This document shows positions 47,030 through 56,664 of a stretch of 64,000 nt of DNA, one piece after another. This stretch comes from Mimachlamys varia (Eukaryota > Mollusca > Bivalvia > Pectinida > Pectinidae). A model generated the notes under the pieces. That model did no database searches. It was not told the origin of the DNA and was given only the letters and a program-made list of their open reading frames with translations. The stretch lies in contig OX392540.1 of the NCBI GenBank assembly GCA_947623455.1, positions 8,945,432 through 9,009,431 of the forward strand, in the 5' to 3' direction. Positions within the stretch are counted from its first letter, which is position 1. Every line of letters begins with the position of its first letter. The translations under genes were made by a program, and so were the position numbers.

Positions 47030-48450
47030 GGAGGAGGGAATGCTGATCCGAGCACTGGCAGACCCCACACATTTAGCTAAAGCACAGTTCCGGAGATGTA
47101 ACAGTGCCAAGCTGACAGCGAGTCCATGTTTCCTGGTCGAACCAGACTGAAACAGGCAAATACTCAGAAAATATTTTCCCAGGACATGAAACCCGGAACA
47201 GCCTGATATTCAAGGACCTGATGAAAATGCACAATGGAAACATGGACATTATTTCAAAACGTTTACCTGCTGTGTTGGATGCGACTGTCGCATGCTACTC
47301 TGGTGACTGTACCGAATGTAAACAACATTCTGTCCTGTGCTCTGGGGGTGACGGAGACAACTGGTGGACCCACTCAATGTGTGCTCTGGGGGTGACAGAG
47401 ACAACTGATGGACCTGCTCAATATGTGCTCTGGGGGTGACGGAGACAACTGGTGGACCCGCTCAATGTGTGCTCTGGGGGTGACAGAGACAACTGGTGGA
47501 CCCGCTCAATGTGTGCTCTGGGGGTGACAGAGACAACTGGTGGACCCGCTCAATGTGTGCTATGGGGGTGAGAGACAACTGGTGGACCCGCTCAATGTGT
47601 GCTCTGGGGGTGACGGAGACAACTGGTGGACCCGCTCAATGTGTGCTCTGGGGGTGACGGAGACAACTGATGGACCCGCTCAATGTGTGCTCTGGGGGTG
47701 ACAGAGACAACTGGTGGACCCGCTCAATGTATGCTCTGGGGGTGACAGAGACAACTGGTGGACCCACTCAATGTGTGCTCTGGGGATGACGGAGACAACT
47801 GATGGACCCGCTCAATGTGTGCTCTGGGGGTGACAGAGACAACTGGTGGACCCGCTCAATGTGTGCTCTGGGGGTGACAGAGACAATTGGTGGACCCGCT
47901 CAATGTATGCTCTGGGGGTGATAGAGACAACTGATGGACCCGCTCAATGTGTGCTCTGGGGGTGACAGAGACAACTGGTGGACCTGCTCAATGTTTCTGA
48001 GTGCAAATCAAATTGATCACCTTCAGATGACATCAGATGATGAGAAATTGGTGCTGGAACTGCTGAAGATAAAACTGAGCACTGAGACAGTCCACTCAAT
48101 GCGTCTGAATACATTGACACAAGATAATGAGGGATGTCACAGGACTTAAAATGTATCTTTGACAAAGCATCAGAATTTCGGATGGAATGCTGAGGAACGG
48201 TTGGACAACACCATTCTAACTGTGAATAACACGGCGGGCAAGGCTAGTCAACAGAAAGTAAAACATCTCGGTGGAACTCTGGGTATAAGGGGGTCAGACA
48301 TCAGCTAGACCAAATAAGCTCTGAGGAAATATATCAGTGTCAGTACAAACCTGATGTGAAGAGAAGACTTGAACTGTAGGTGGTACAGCACAGGGAGCAC
48401 GCGGAAATTTAAAGTCTGCCGGAAGTCCGACTACAGAAAAGGTCAGCTTG
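47030..48450 (+). pseudogene. Mutator-like transposase ORF relic, C-terminal half
   Basis: Pieces of one protein appear in order but in shifting frames: ADPTHLAKAQFR (47,064), MFPGRTR with KIFSQDMK (47,130), then LIFKDLMKMHNGNMDIISKR, ATVACYSGDCTECKQHSVLC and DNWW (47,200-47,370). After a 44-bp minisatellite come FLSANQIDHLQMT, LKIKLSTETVHSMRLNT (to 48,145), NAEERLDNTILTVNNTAGKA with KVKHLGG (48,160-48,300), and YKPDVKRR. The Cys cluster, the N-T-N-T-like motif and the downstream basic tail match a large family of invertebrate transposon proteins annotated as Mutator-like transposase, as I recall it. At least three frameshifts and several stops mean it is dead. The N-terminal half is not here; a separate N-terminal fragment lies at 49,449-53,980. 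Confidence 0.7.
47339..47998. repeat. 44-bp minisatellite, 15 copies, inside the transposase relic
   Basis: Units start at TCTGGGGGTG at 47,341, 47,385, 47,429, 47,473, 47,517, 47,561 and so on to 47,955. All are 44 bp except one that lost 2 bp near 47,574. Unit text includes GGTGACAGAGACAACTGG and TGGACCCGCTCAATG. The first and last units read in the transposase frame (CSGGDxDNWW), so the array grew from coding sequence. Copies differ at a few positions only. Confidence 0.93.
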
Positions 48451-49239
48451 ATCAAACACTGCATCAATCCAAGGGAGACAATCAACCTCAAGACCACCTG
48501 TATTGATGAGAAGAGAAATGTCATTTTAATTTATGGACATTTTTTAAATAAAATACAAAATTCAAGAAATATGTAACAGATAAAACAAAGTTACATATAT
48601 TATGACTACCTGAGGGAGCCTCCCCGTGGCGTGGTAGGACAATGTTCTATCTGTATATTATATTGTATATTTTAATGTTATGATACAATAGTTAATGCCC
48701 TCAAAAATTGATTTTGTTGTTGTTTTCTTTGATCAAGCCCCTTTCAGTTCCAACATACAGTTCTCTGAAATCTGCATGACCTTAGCATAAATTGGAATTC
48801 AAGCAATATTGCCTGTTAATTATTATTAATAAAATGCCACTCCAAACAGATATGATCAACATTAACACACAAACTATTGTGGCACAAATGTGAACAATCC
48901 ATATCACTTCTTATGTTTAAATTTCCTTCAAAAACTATGAATGATAGTCTATGTGCATGTTTTTCCCCCTCATTTCGAATCCCTTGGATCTTTAAAACTC
49001 ATCAGGCCATATTTCCCATTCTTAGTTAATGGTCCCTGCCAGATCCTACAAATTCCATTTTCTGCACTTAAAACCGAGTTTTCCAATATCCTGGACTGAT
49101 ACAATTTGAAGATTTCCTCCATTTTAACTTTTAAAGCTCATGCGTAGGAATACATAAAACACATCATCTAAAAATCTATATAAACACTGTGCTAGAAAAA
49201 AAATAATAAAAAATTGAAATAAAATTAATTAAAACTACA
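48451..49239. other. Stretch after the transposase relic, nothing recognised
   Basis: AT-rich DNA, possibly the 3' untranslated part of the dead transposon. The first 80 bp may be the end of the transposase frame (a basic stretch near 48,400-48,450). No inverted-repeat end was identified. Confidence 0.35.
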
Positions 49240-49433
49240 AAACCCTCAGGCCCCTGGGGGGTCAGCCCCATCATTTGTATAAATTTGAGTCCCAGCCACC
49301 TAGGGATGCTTCCTACCAAATTTGATTAAATTCCGATCAGTGGTTACGAAGAAAAAGTCAATTGTTGACAGACGAAGGACACCACGGTATGGCATAAGCT
49401 CACCTTGGTCCTTTGGACCAGGTGAGTTAAAAA
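49240..49433 (+). repeat. 3' part of an ACAAGAGGCC-type element
   Basis: Reads CCCTCAGGCCCCTGGGGGGT, then GATGCTTCCTACCAAATTT, CAGACGAAGGACACCACGG, ATAAGCTCACC, and a GGTCC-TTT-GGACC hairpin followed by AGGTGAGTTAAAAA. It looks like the missing right half of the fragment at 46,888. The second transposase relic begins within about 20 bp of its end. Confidence 0.65.
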
Positions 49434-49448
49434 CACCCTGGATGTTCA

Positions 49449-49671
49449 ATACCAGAATTTGAACTGGACACCAAGGAAATGGGCCTGGGGATGGAGTTGT
49501 TCTGTGTGGTGTGTGAAATGTACCTATCTGTCCCCTTTGCACAACAAATTCTACAGAGAAGCAGAAACAGAGAAACCCGGACCAAAGCCAGTGCTTGTAA
49601 ACAGTACCTCCCATCAGCTTTGTGTGGCCAGGCGGTCAGCACCAAAGGAGCCAGACTGCTCCTTGGACACC
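49449..49671 (+). pseudogene. Transposase ORF relic, N-terminal piece before insertion
   Basis: One frame gives IPEFELDTKEMGLGMELFCV and CEMYLSV. A second frame supplies FYREAETEKPGPKPVLVN. The first frame then resumes with SALCGQAVSTKGARLLLGHL up to 49,671. The alternation shows at least two small indels. The order of motifs matches the N-terminal part of the Mutator-like transposase family whose C-terminal half is at 47,030. Coding stops exactly at the TTAA of an inserted element and resumes at 53,471. Confidence 0.65.
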
Positions 49672-49692
49672 TTAAGGATATAGATAGGGGGC

Positions 49693-50261
49693 ACAGTGTC
49701 TTCAGGTGTTTTGCTTAATAATTTGGTTATACATTTAATAACATACATGTATCATATATCATTGGAAAGGTTATTAAATTGTCTATAAAATTAAAGTATA
49801 ATTATAGTGTTAAAGTAATTCACAATTGCATAATAGTATATAATATAGAAAAATGGCAGTCAATTTTTAATTTTGATCTTCTTTCACATTTTCTTACAAA
49901 AACTGACAATACTTTTCCTACTGACAGACAAAAAGGTCATCTACAAAAATATGCCTCAGATTTTTCCTATGTGTTCTAAATTTGAAGTAATTTCAATTTT
50001 ATGGTCTTAATTGGTTATTAAACATGTTGTAGCTAAATTCTTCAGCAACTGAGGCAGAAAAATGTGGAACAAATCGGTTCATAGATGCCAAAGTTATGGC
50101 CGTTTGAAGAGGACAACTTGTTGAATTTATGAAAGTGCTCTAAAGACCATTTCCACTCTTTGAAATCGGATACCTCTGGTTTTCTATCGGTAATCTGACG
50201 ATTCAGTCTACCACACCATTAATCATGACTAGACATGTATCCATCAAGCTGTCCTCCAAAA
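49693..50261. other. Left inner part of the TTAA element
   Basis: AT-rich DNA of the 3.8-kb element left of the nested insertion. The short open frame at 49,779-49,979 has no recognisable domain. Confidence 0.5.
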
Positions 50262-51086
50262 CAAGAGGCCCAGGGGCCTCAACGGTCATCTGACTATACA
50301 GATCTATATCATTTGTGTTTGTTTTTGCCAAGTTGTTCAAAGATATCTACATACATGTTTATAACCCCTGTGACCTTGAAAGTATAAGTGAAGGTCTATA
50401 TGAGGAATCTTTGCACCAATCTGTCCCAGGTACCCATTGGCCAAATATCAGCACCTAGGGCCTTTTGGTAAGCGAGAAGACGTTTGTTAAAAGATTTTTA
50501 CATGTTTTACCCTTGCGACCTTGAAAGTAGGTCAAGGTCATTCATACAAGGAAACTTTGTAGCACTCCATTAGAGGTACCTACTGGCTAAATATCAACAC
50601 CCAGGGCCTTTAAGTTGTTGAGGAGAAGATTGTTAAAGGTATTTTTACATGTTTGACCCCTATGACCTTGAAAGTAGGTTGAGGTCCATTGTATGAGGAA
50701 AGTTTGTAGCACTCTATCCCAGGTACCTACTAGCCAAATACCATATTACTCTGGGGGATTTGGTTAGCGAGAAGAAGATTGTTAAAAGATTTTACATATT
50801 TGACCTCTGTGACCTTGAAAGTGGGTCAAGATCATTCATATGAGGAAACTTGATAGCACACTATGCCAGGTACCTACCAGCCAAATATCAGCACCCAGGG
50901 CCTTTTGGTTATTGAGAAGAAGATTGTTAAAGATTTTTACATATTTGACCCCTGTGACCTTGAAAGTGGGTCAAGATCATTCATATGAGGAAACTTGATA
51001 GCACACTATGCCAAGTACCTACCAGCCAAATATCAGCACCCAGGGCCTTTTGGTTATTGAGAAGAAGATTGTTAAAGATTTTTACA

Positions 51087-51600
51087 TATTTGACCCCTGT
51101 GACCTTGAAAGTAGGTCAAGGTCATTTATATGAGGAAACTTTAGAACACTCTATCCCAGGTTCCTACTGGCCAAATATCAGAACCCTGGGCCTTATGGAA
51201 CTTGAGAAGAAGATTCTTAAAGCTTTTTACCTATTATAACCCATGTTAACCTTTGACCCCGTCCAGCACTCAAAGTTGACCTTTGACCTAAACACAATAT
51301 ATTAGAAAAAGATTCGCATTGCTGGTCTACATATCATACAAAAATATCATTGCTCTAGATCATTTAGTTCTTTAGATAATGTTGTGTAGATTTTTTAACA
51401 TATTTGACCCCTGTGACCTTGAAAGTAGGTCAAGGTCATTTATATGAGGAAACTTTAGAACACTCTATCCCAGGTACCTACTGGCCAAATATGATCACCC
51501 ATGGCCTATTGGTTAGTGAGGAAAAGATTGTCAAACGCTTTTTTACATATTTGACCCCTGTGACCTTGAAAGTTAGTCAAGGTCATCGATATGAGGAAAC
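51087..51600. repeat. Internal duplication, copy 1 (1,091-bp offset)
   Basis: This 514-bp stretch is essentially identical to 52,178-52,691. A third, more divergent relative begins near 51,860. Divergence starts abruptly at both ends, so it is a recent unequal exchange within the module array. Confidence 0.85.
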
Positions 51601-52177
51601 TTTATAGCACTCCTTCCCAGGTACCCACTGGTCAAATATCAGGACCCTGGGGCTTATGGAACTTGAGAAGAAGATTCTTAAAACTTTTTACCCATTATAG
51701 CCCCAGTGAACCTTTGACCCCGTCCAGCGCTTAAAGTTGAACTTTGACCTAAACACAATATATCAGAAAAAGATTTGCATTGCCAGTCTACATATAATAT
51801 ATGCAAGTATCATCGGTCTAGATCATTCGGTTCATTAGATAATGTTGTGTAGATATTTTAACATATTTGACCCATGTGACCTTGAAAGTAGGTCAAGGTC
51901 ATTTATATGAGAAAACTTTAGAGTACTCCATCCCTGGTACCTACTGGCCAAATATCAGAACCCTGGGCCTTATGGAACTTGAGAAGAAGATTCTTAAATC
52001 TTTTTACCTATTATAACCCATGTTAACCTTTGACCCCGTCCAGCACTCAAAGTTGACCTTTGACCTAAACACAATATATTAGAAAAAGATTCGCATTGCT
52101 GGTCTACATATCATACAAAAATATCATTGCTCTAGATCATTTAGTTCTTTAGATAATGTTGTGTAGATTTTTTAACA

Positions 52178-52691
52178 TATTTGACCCCTGTGACCTTGAA
52201 AGTAGGTCAAGGTCATTTATATGAGGAAACTTTAGAACACTCTATCCCAGGTTCCTACTGGCCAAATATCAGAACCCTGGGCCTTATGGAACTTGAGAAG
52301 AAGATTCTTAAAGCTTTTTACCTATTATAACCCATGTTAACCTTTGACCCCGTCCAGCACTCAAAGTTGACCTTTGACCTAAACACAATATATTAGAAAA
52401 AGATTCGCATTGCTGGTCTACATATCATACAAAAATATCATTGCTCTAGATCATTTAGTTCTTTAGATAATGTTGTGTAGATTTTTTAACATATTTGACC
52501 CCTGTGACCTTGAAAGTAGGTCAAGGTCATTTATATGAGGAAACTTTAGAACACTCTATCCCAGGTACCTACTGGCCAAATATGATCACCCATGGCCTAT
52601 TGGTTAGTGAGGAAAAGATTGTCAAACGCTTTTTTACATATTTGACCCCTGTGACCTTGAAAGTTAGTCAAGGTCATCGATATGAGGAAAC
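52178..52691. repeat. Internal duplication, copy 2
   Basis: Second copy of the 514-bp segment starting at 51,087, giving the two identical 67-residue frames seen at 51,404 and 52,495, which are repeat by-products. Confidence 0.85.
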
Positions 52692-53010
52692 TTTGTAGCA
52701 CTCTATCCCAGGTGCCTACTGGCCAAATATCATTACCCTAGACCTTTTGGTTACTGAGAAGAAGATTGTTAAAGGTTTTTACATATTTGACCCCTGTGAC
52801 CTTGAAAACAGGTCAAGGTCATTGAAATTAGGAAACTTTGTAGCACTCAATCCCAGGTGCCTACTGGCCAAATATCAGCACCTAGAGCCTTTTGGTTACT
52901 AAGAAGAAGATTGTTAAAGGAAAAGTTTACGGACGGCGGACGGCGCACGACGACGGACGAAGCATGATGGCAATAGGTCATCTTGACCCTTCGGGTCAGA
53001 TGACCTAAAA

Positions 53011-53449
53011 ACTGAGCATGTATTGGTTCAAATATCTGAAAAATTAATTAATATTAAAAGATTTCCCAGTGAAATGCCCCTTTCCCACAGAAATGTCAGA
53101 CAGGCCACACGATTAGCCTCTCCCATGTAATAACAGAGTCATTAGCTACAGTTCCTGTAGTAGTAGGGATACAGGGCCATAAATATTACATCAAAGACTG
53201 ACCACAACTTCGAAGATTATGTAGCACAGTGCTAATGACTATATAACTGACCACGTCACTGTATGGGAGTCTGTTTATTTTGTAAACAGTACCACGTCCT
53301 GACCTGTATGTTTCGAGTTCAATGTTAATTCACAGTAATTTACACATTTATGAACATAATTTTGATTATTGTTTTTGGTTATATGATGTAGAATATTTGT
53401 AAGTAATCAAGTTTTGCAAAAACACAAAAATTTAAAAAAAAAATTGTTG
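53011..53449. other. Right inner part of the TTAA element
   Basis: Unique AT-rich DNA between the nested element and the right terminal inverted repeat. No gene recognised. Confidence 0.5.
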
Positions 53450-53470
53450 GCCCCCTATCTATATCCTTAA

Positions 53471-53980
53471 CATACCCACCGGAGCAAAAAGTGGGATGCA
53501 GCGACATTGGCTAACCTGGTGTCCAAGGAGATCACAGCACTCAACAAACAAGACATGGCCGAGAAGACCAGACAGGTAGTGGAGGTTAACCACTTGAGAG
53601 GGGATGCTGATCCGAGCACCATCGGAATAGCACTTGATGGTCGGTATAACAGCACATCATTTGGGAGTGCTAAGAAACCGGGTATGAATGCCTCACAGGG
53701 AATGATCGAGTCTGGGCATCGAGACATCAACCCCTAAGAAGTATATTATAAATAGCATGTACACTTCAGAACAAGTTGTGCTGGACTGGTGCTTGGCTGA
53801 GAGGAAAGGGCTACAACGTCAAGTGTCCTGGAGGTCACCCGGACTGCACAGCAAATACTGACCGCTATGACAGCCTGTCAGAATATGCTCTGGGAAAGAA
53901 CATCAGAGACCAGCTAACCAGCCAAGGTATCATGGTGAAGTATGCCACGACTGATGGAGAAGATCCGGATGCTGATGTAC
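53471..53980 (+). pseudogene. Transposase ORF relic, continuation after insertion
   Basis: After the TTAA the frame continues with NIPTGAKSGMQR, then shifts frame into LANLVSKEITALNKQDM, GDADPSTIGIALDGRYN and KKPGMNASQGMIE (to about 53,710). After a further break near 53,720-53,775 it gives NKLCWTGAWLRGKG, NVKCPGGHPDCTANTDRY, SLSEYALGKNIRDQL and MVKYATTDGEDPDAD. The DGRYN, CPGGHxxCTAN and TTDG motifs are those of the family's central catalytic-type region. Matching ends at about 53,980, where an exon-like stretch on the opposite strand begins. The remainder of the protein is missing here, while the C-terminal half exists only upstream at 47,030, so order is reversed relative to one gene. Confidence 0.7.
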
Positions 53981-54207
53981 CCTTCTTCCCTAATTTTCTT
54001 AAAGAGCTCATCAACAATTTCCTTTGTTGTTGGCAATGCAGTTGAGTTAGCCAACCCAACGACTGGTGTAGTGGCATCTTGCTGTGCTTGGGGAATAGGT
54101 GGTACCTCAGTATCTGGTATCCTCACAGAGGTACGTCGCCTTCCCACCAAAGTATTCTGTAGGGCTGCATGCCTCCGTGTCTTACGAGTAGGACCTGGCA
54201 CATTGCT
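53981..54207 (-). other. Exon-like open stretch, minus strand
   Basis: The minus strand shows an acceptor (TTTATTTTTCAG) followed by an open frame with SNVPGPTRKTRRHAALQN, then RIPDTEVPPIPQAQQDATT and KEIVDELFKKIREEG, and a possible donor (AAGAAGG then GTACATC). A 50-bp GTGAGT...TTTCAG segment (54,208-54,257) would separate it from a possible 55-bp exon ending at 54,312. I do not recognise the protein. Another frame (MCQVLLVRHGGMQPY) is also open, so coding is uncertain. It could belong to a second transposon. Confidence 0.3.
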
Positions 54208-54312
54208 CTGAAAAATAAATGAAGTGAAACAGTATCCGTGATACCCATATAACTCACGAGCCCTATAACCATCCAACTGAAACATACTATTCCCGATGTG
54301 GGGAAATATGTG

Positions 54313-54879
54313 CTGGGAAACAATATCCACACACAGTCAAAACAATGTTTACTTAATTCAATATATGGACTTTATACTCTGATGCATACTGTACTATTCA
54401 GCATATATGTACATAGGACTTGACACAAAATTAACATATTAGAAAATTACTTTAGTAACAAAATCAGAAATGAAATCATTTGATGCTGAGCATTATTGAA
54501 ATAATCAAATCAGCACCCTGTGAAACATGCTACAAAGAGTTGAAAATGTAAATAAACAATGTCTGCGTGATACCTGTGGTCTGTTATGTACACTCAAACC
54601 CCACATAAATGTCAGGGTGCTTTGCCAAAAAAGACTTCCACAAATTTGCATGATTCTCACATCAACTGGGAACTTCATGCATACACTTCTTGCATGTACA
54701 AATTATGTACCTTATACATATATTTTCTTCAATATACCCAAAGTTAGCACCAAAATGAACAAGGAATGGCCATCCAAGACATCAAATTCTTTGCTGCTCC
54801 CAAAATTGTAAGACATATTTCAGTGAAGAGTTTTCATTAATCACCATGAAATTTAATTATTATGGTCTCCAATAATTCA
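54313..54879. other. Non-coding stretch, nothing recognised
   Basis: AT-rich. A plus-strand frame at 54,527-54,811 has no domain, no clear splice context and unremarkable composition. Confidence 0.4.
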
Positions 54880-55005
54880 CCAAGTTATCAGTGTTGTACT
54901 GCAGACTCTGTTTGATGCTATCCAGCCTAATGATGAGGCAGATAATGGCCGTGACATACTGGTTTTGAAGAGTTCTGGTTGGGTCTGTAGCTGATTGATG
55001 ACCTC
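54880..55005 (-). other. Exon-like open stretch, minus strand
   Basis: About 40 minus-strand codons are open, reading TLQNQYVTAIICLIIRLDSI, KQSLQYNTDNL up to a possible donor GTGAAT. A plus-strand frame (TLFDAIQPNDEADNGRDIL) is also open across the same bases, so the coding strand is not settled. No family recognised. Confidence 0.25.
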
Positions 55006-55444
55006 CTTGTGCTCAGAGCTGAATGGCCAATATGAAAGACCCAGCAATTTCAAATGAGCTATAAATATCCTTGGTTATCCTTAATTATTCAGATGTGGCC
55101 TACATAAAGTCCAAATTGCAGCTGTATAAGACATAAGACAATATATTGACATGACATTGACTGGCCTGAAAGGTTGAAGGTCAACACAGACAAAGATAGA
55201 GACATGACATGAGTTATCTGCATGAAATGGCAGTTATTAGGATTTTATTACCATTATTACATACAATAAGTCCTTTAATCATATACGCCGAACAATATTT
55301 TTAAAAAAGTGTAATACCAATGCTTATGTTGAACAAATTATCAATGTCACAGAATGGAATGAAAAACAACCAAATAGCTGCCAAAGGGGATATAACTCCT
55401 GTCTGACTGACATATTGACTGCTGTTTACTGTGAAGTTTATGAT

Positions 55445-55501
55445 ACTCACGTATTCTGCTCTTTTGTGGTTATCAAATTCCAATACATAATTACGAGTCA
55501 A
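55445..55501 (-). other. Possible short exon with strong donor, minus strand
   Basis: Minus-strand RNYVLEFDNHKRAEY ends at a good donor (GAATAC then GTGAGTATC). Upstream is a T-rich tract but no clear acceptor AG. Not recognised. It could join the other minus-strand exon-like pieces. Confidence 0.2.
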
Positions 55502-55724
55502 AAATAGAGAAAAAAAAACAAGAAAAAAAACCCAGGAATAATATAAGACCTAAGAATATATTGATCAGATGCGAAATTTCAACTAAAGAGGTACAAAACT
55601 TAAGATTACCAGAACTATAACCGAATAAACTCGATGGAGGAAAGGGAATGGGTGGGGGTTGGCAGGAGGATAACTCCAAATTTCAAAATGGCCACCAGAA
55701 GGAGGCAACTCTGTCAGGTTCAAA

Positions 55725-55942
55725 TGCGGTGGCCAAGTGGTTAAAGTGTACCAACATTCTACCACTAGCCCTCCGCCTCTGGGTTGTGAGTTCGAATCTT
55801 ACGTGGGGCAGTTGCTAGGGACTGACCGTAGGGTGGTGGTTTTTCTCTGGGTACTCTGGCTTACCTCCAACTTCCAAACCTGGCACATCCTAAAATGATC
55901 CTAACTGTTAGTAGGACGTAAAACAAAAATATACCAAACCAA
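55725..55942 (+). repeat. tRNA-headed SINE with complete pol III promoter
   Basis: A perfect A box TGGCCAAGTGG (55,730-55,740) and B box GTTCGAATC (55,790-55,798) lie in a Ser/Leu-type tRNA-like head that starts GCGGTGGCCAAGTGGTTAAA. The body reads CGTGGGGCAGTTGC, GACCGTAGGGTGGTGGTTTT, TCTCTGGGTACTCTGGC and CCTCCAACTTCCAAACC. The tail reads GTTAGTAGGACGTAAAACAA, the typical end of this molluscan SINE group. I could not settle the target duplication. Confidence 0.8.
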
Positions 55943-55997
55943 AGTTTTAAATGCCCAATGAAAACATGTAAAGGGGAGTAGGGAGTTGTGGTTGAGG

Positions 55998-56025
55998 TTG
56001 TGGGGGGGGGGGGGGGGGGAGGGGT
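55998..56025 (+). repeat. G-rich microsatellite, 18 consecutive G
   Basis: GTTGTG is followed by 18 G (56,002-56,019), A and GGGG. It can form a G-quadruplex and is prone to length error in sequencing. Confidence 0.9.
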
Positions 56026-56171
56026 TGACATTAACGCTTGTCCGCTACCAGACAAAATTGCTGTCGGTCAAGTGAAACGATTAACACGCTTGTCCGACGG
56101 GAAAGTACCAAATATAGTCTTCATGTTGTTTATTTTTATTCTGAAATCAATATTCATTAAATACTCACGGT

Positions 56172-56215
56172 AACCTACCTCATCATCTAATAGACCCGAG
56201 ATAACTATTAATTTC
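56172..56215 (-). other. Possible short exon with strong donor, minus strand
   Basis: Minus-strand KLIVISGLLDDEVGY precedes a strong donor (TACC then GTGAGTATTT). The proposed acceptor (CCAATATAG) is weak. Not recognised. Confidence 0.2.
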
Positions 56216-56268
56216 TCTATATTGGCTTACCAAACATATACAGGTGTAGCTCCTTCCCTATACCTCAC

Positions 56269-56474
56269 TCAGACTAATCCTCCAGGTATGTCAAAGGTGG
56301 GTCTTTGGTACAATTCCAGCCGATCAAAGTGTTGACAGGTCATGACCACCATTTTTTCATGTGGTGATGTAGAGTGTGTGGCTACTGCTGCATCACGGTT
56401 ATAATATTCTGGCCCAATATTCAAATGACCCAAGGTACAAAATATATCCCATTTGAAGCATTCAATACATTCAA
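56269..56474 (-). other. Exon-like open stretch, minus strand
   Basis: About 68 minus-strand codons are open from just after a TAG to a TGA at 56,269-56,271. They include NRDAAVATHSTSPHEKM, VVMTCQHFDRLELYQ and RPTFDIPGG. The composition is protein-like, but no clear acceptor precedes it, and a broken plus-strand frame (QPIKVLTGHDHHFFM) is also plausible. Family not recognised. Confidence 0.3.
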
Positions 56475-56602
56475 ACTATTCTTTGCTGATATGAAAAGTC
56501 AAACAAAACATGTAAATCTTCTAATTTGTACCATTTAAAAACTCCCTGACTTTAGTATGGCCTTCAGGAAAAAAAATTTGAAATATAGTCCAAATTGGTA
56601 AC

Positions 56603-56664
56603 GACACACTTGCATACACGTAATAGGTGCCTTGACACACTTGCATACACGTAATAGGTGCCTT
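56603..56664. repeat. 31-bp tandem duplication
   Basis: Two identical 31-bp units starting GACACACTTGCATACACG at 56,603 and 56,634. Confidence 0.95.

Larger units (their letters stand above)
50262..53010 (+). mobile_element. Nested 2.75-kb element packed with TGACCTTGA/TCAAGGTCA repeats
   Basis: Opens with ACAAGAGGCCCAGGGGCCTC, AACGGTCATCTGAC, and ends with GACGGCGCACGACGACGG, GCATGATGGCAATAGG, a hairpin (GGTCATCTTGACCC pairing with GGGTCAGATGACC) and CTAAAA. The subterminal GGTCATCTGAC and GTCAGATGACC are inverted copies. The interior is a tandem series of about 145-bp and about 315-bp modules. Most have GTGACCTTGAAAGTAGGTC followed by AAGGTCA, then ATGAGGAAACTT, CCAGGTACCTACTGGCC and AGAAGAAGATT. 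About 13 GACCTTGAAA sites were counted. It is non-autonomous with no real ORF. Confidence 0.75.
49676..53466. mobile_element. 3,791-bp element, TTAA target duplication, inserted in transposase
   Basis: Perfect 17-bp terminal inverted repeats GGATATAGATAGGGGGC (49,676-49,692 and, reversed, 53,450-53,466) are flanked by TTAA on both sides (49,672-49,675 and 53,467-53,470). TTAA duplication is typical of piggyBac-type insertion. Removing the element and one TTAA joins LLLGHL to NIPTGAKSGMQR in one frame, strong evidence that it landed in a once-continuous ORF. It carries no recognisable transposase itself. Most of its length is the nested repeat at 50,262-53,010. Confidence 0.88.

Noticed and set aside
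51404..52698. Two identical 67-residue frames
   Set aside because: They are by-products of the duplicated 514-bp segment in the non-coding nested element.
47040..53622. Shared 16-mer ATGCTGATCCGAGCAC at 47,042 and 53,606 as evidence of overlap between transposase halves
   Set aside because: In the family the two sites encode different regions, and a single 16-base match in 64 kb can arise by chance.
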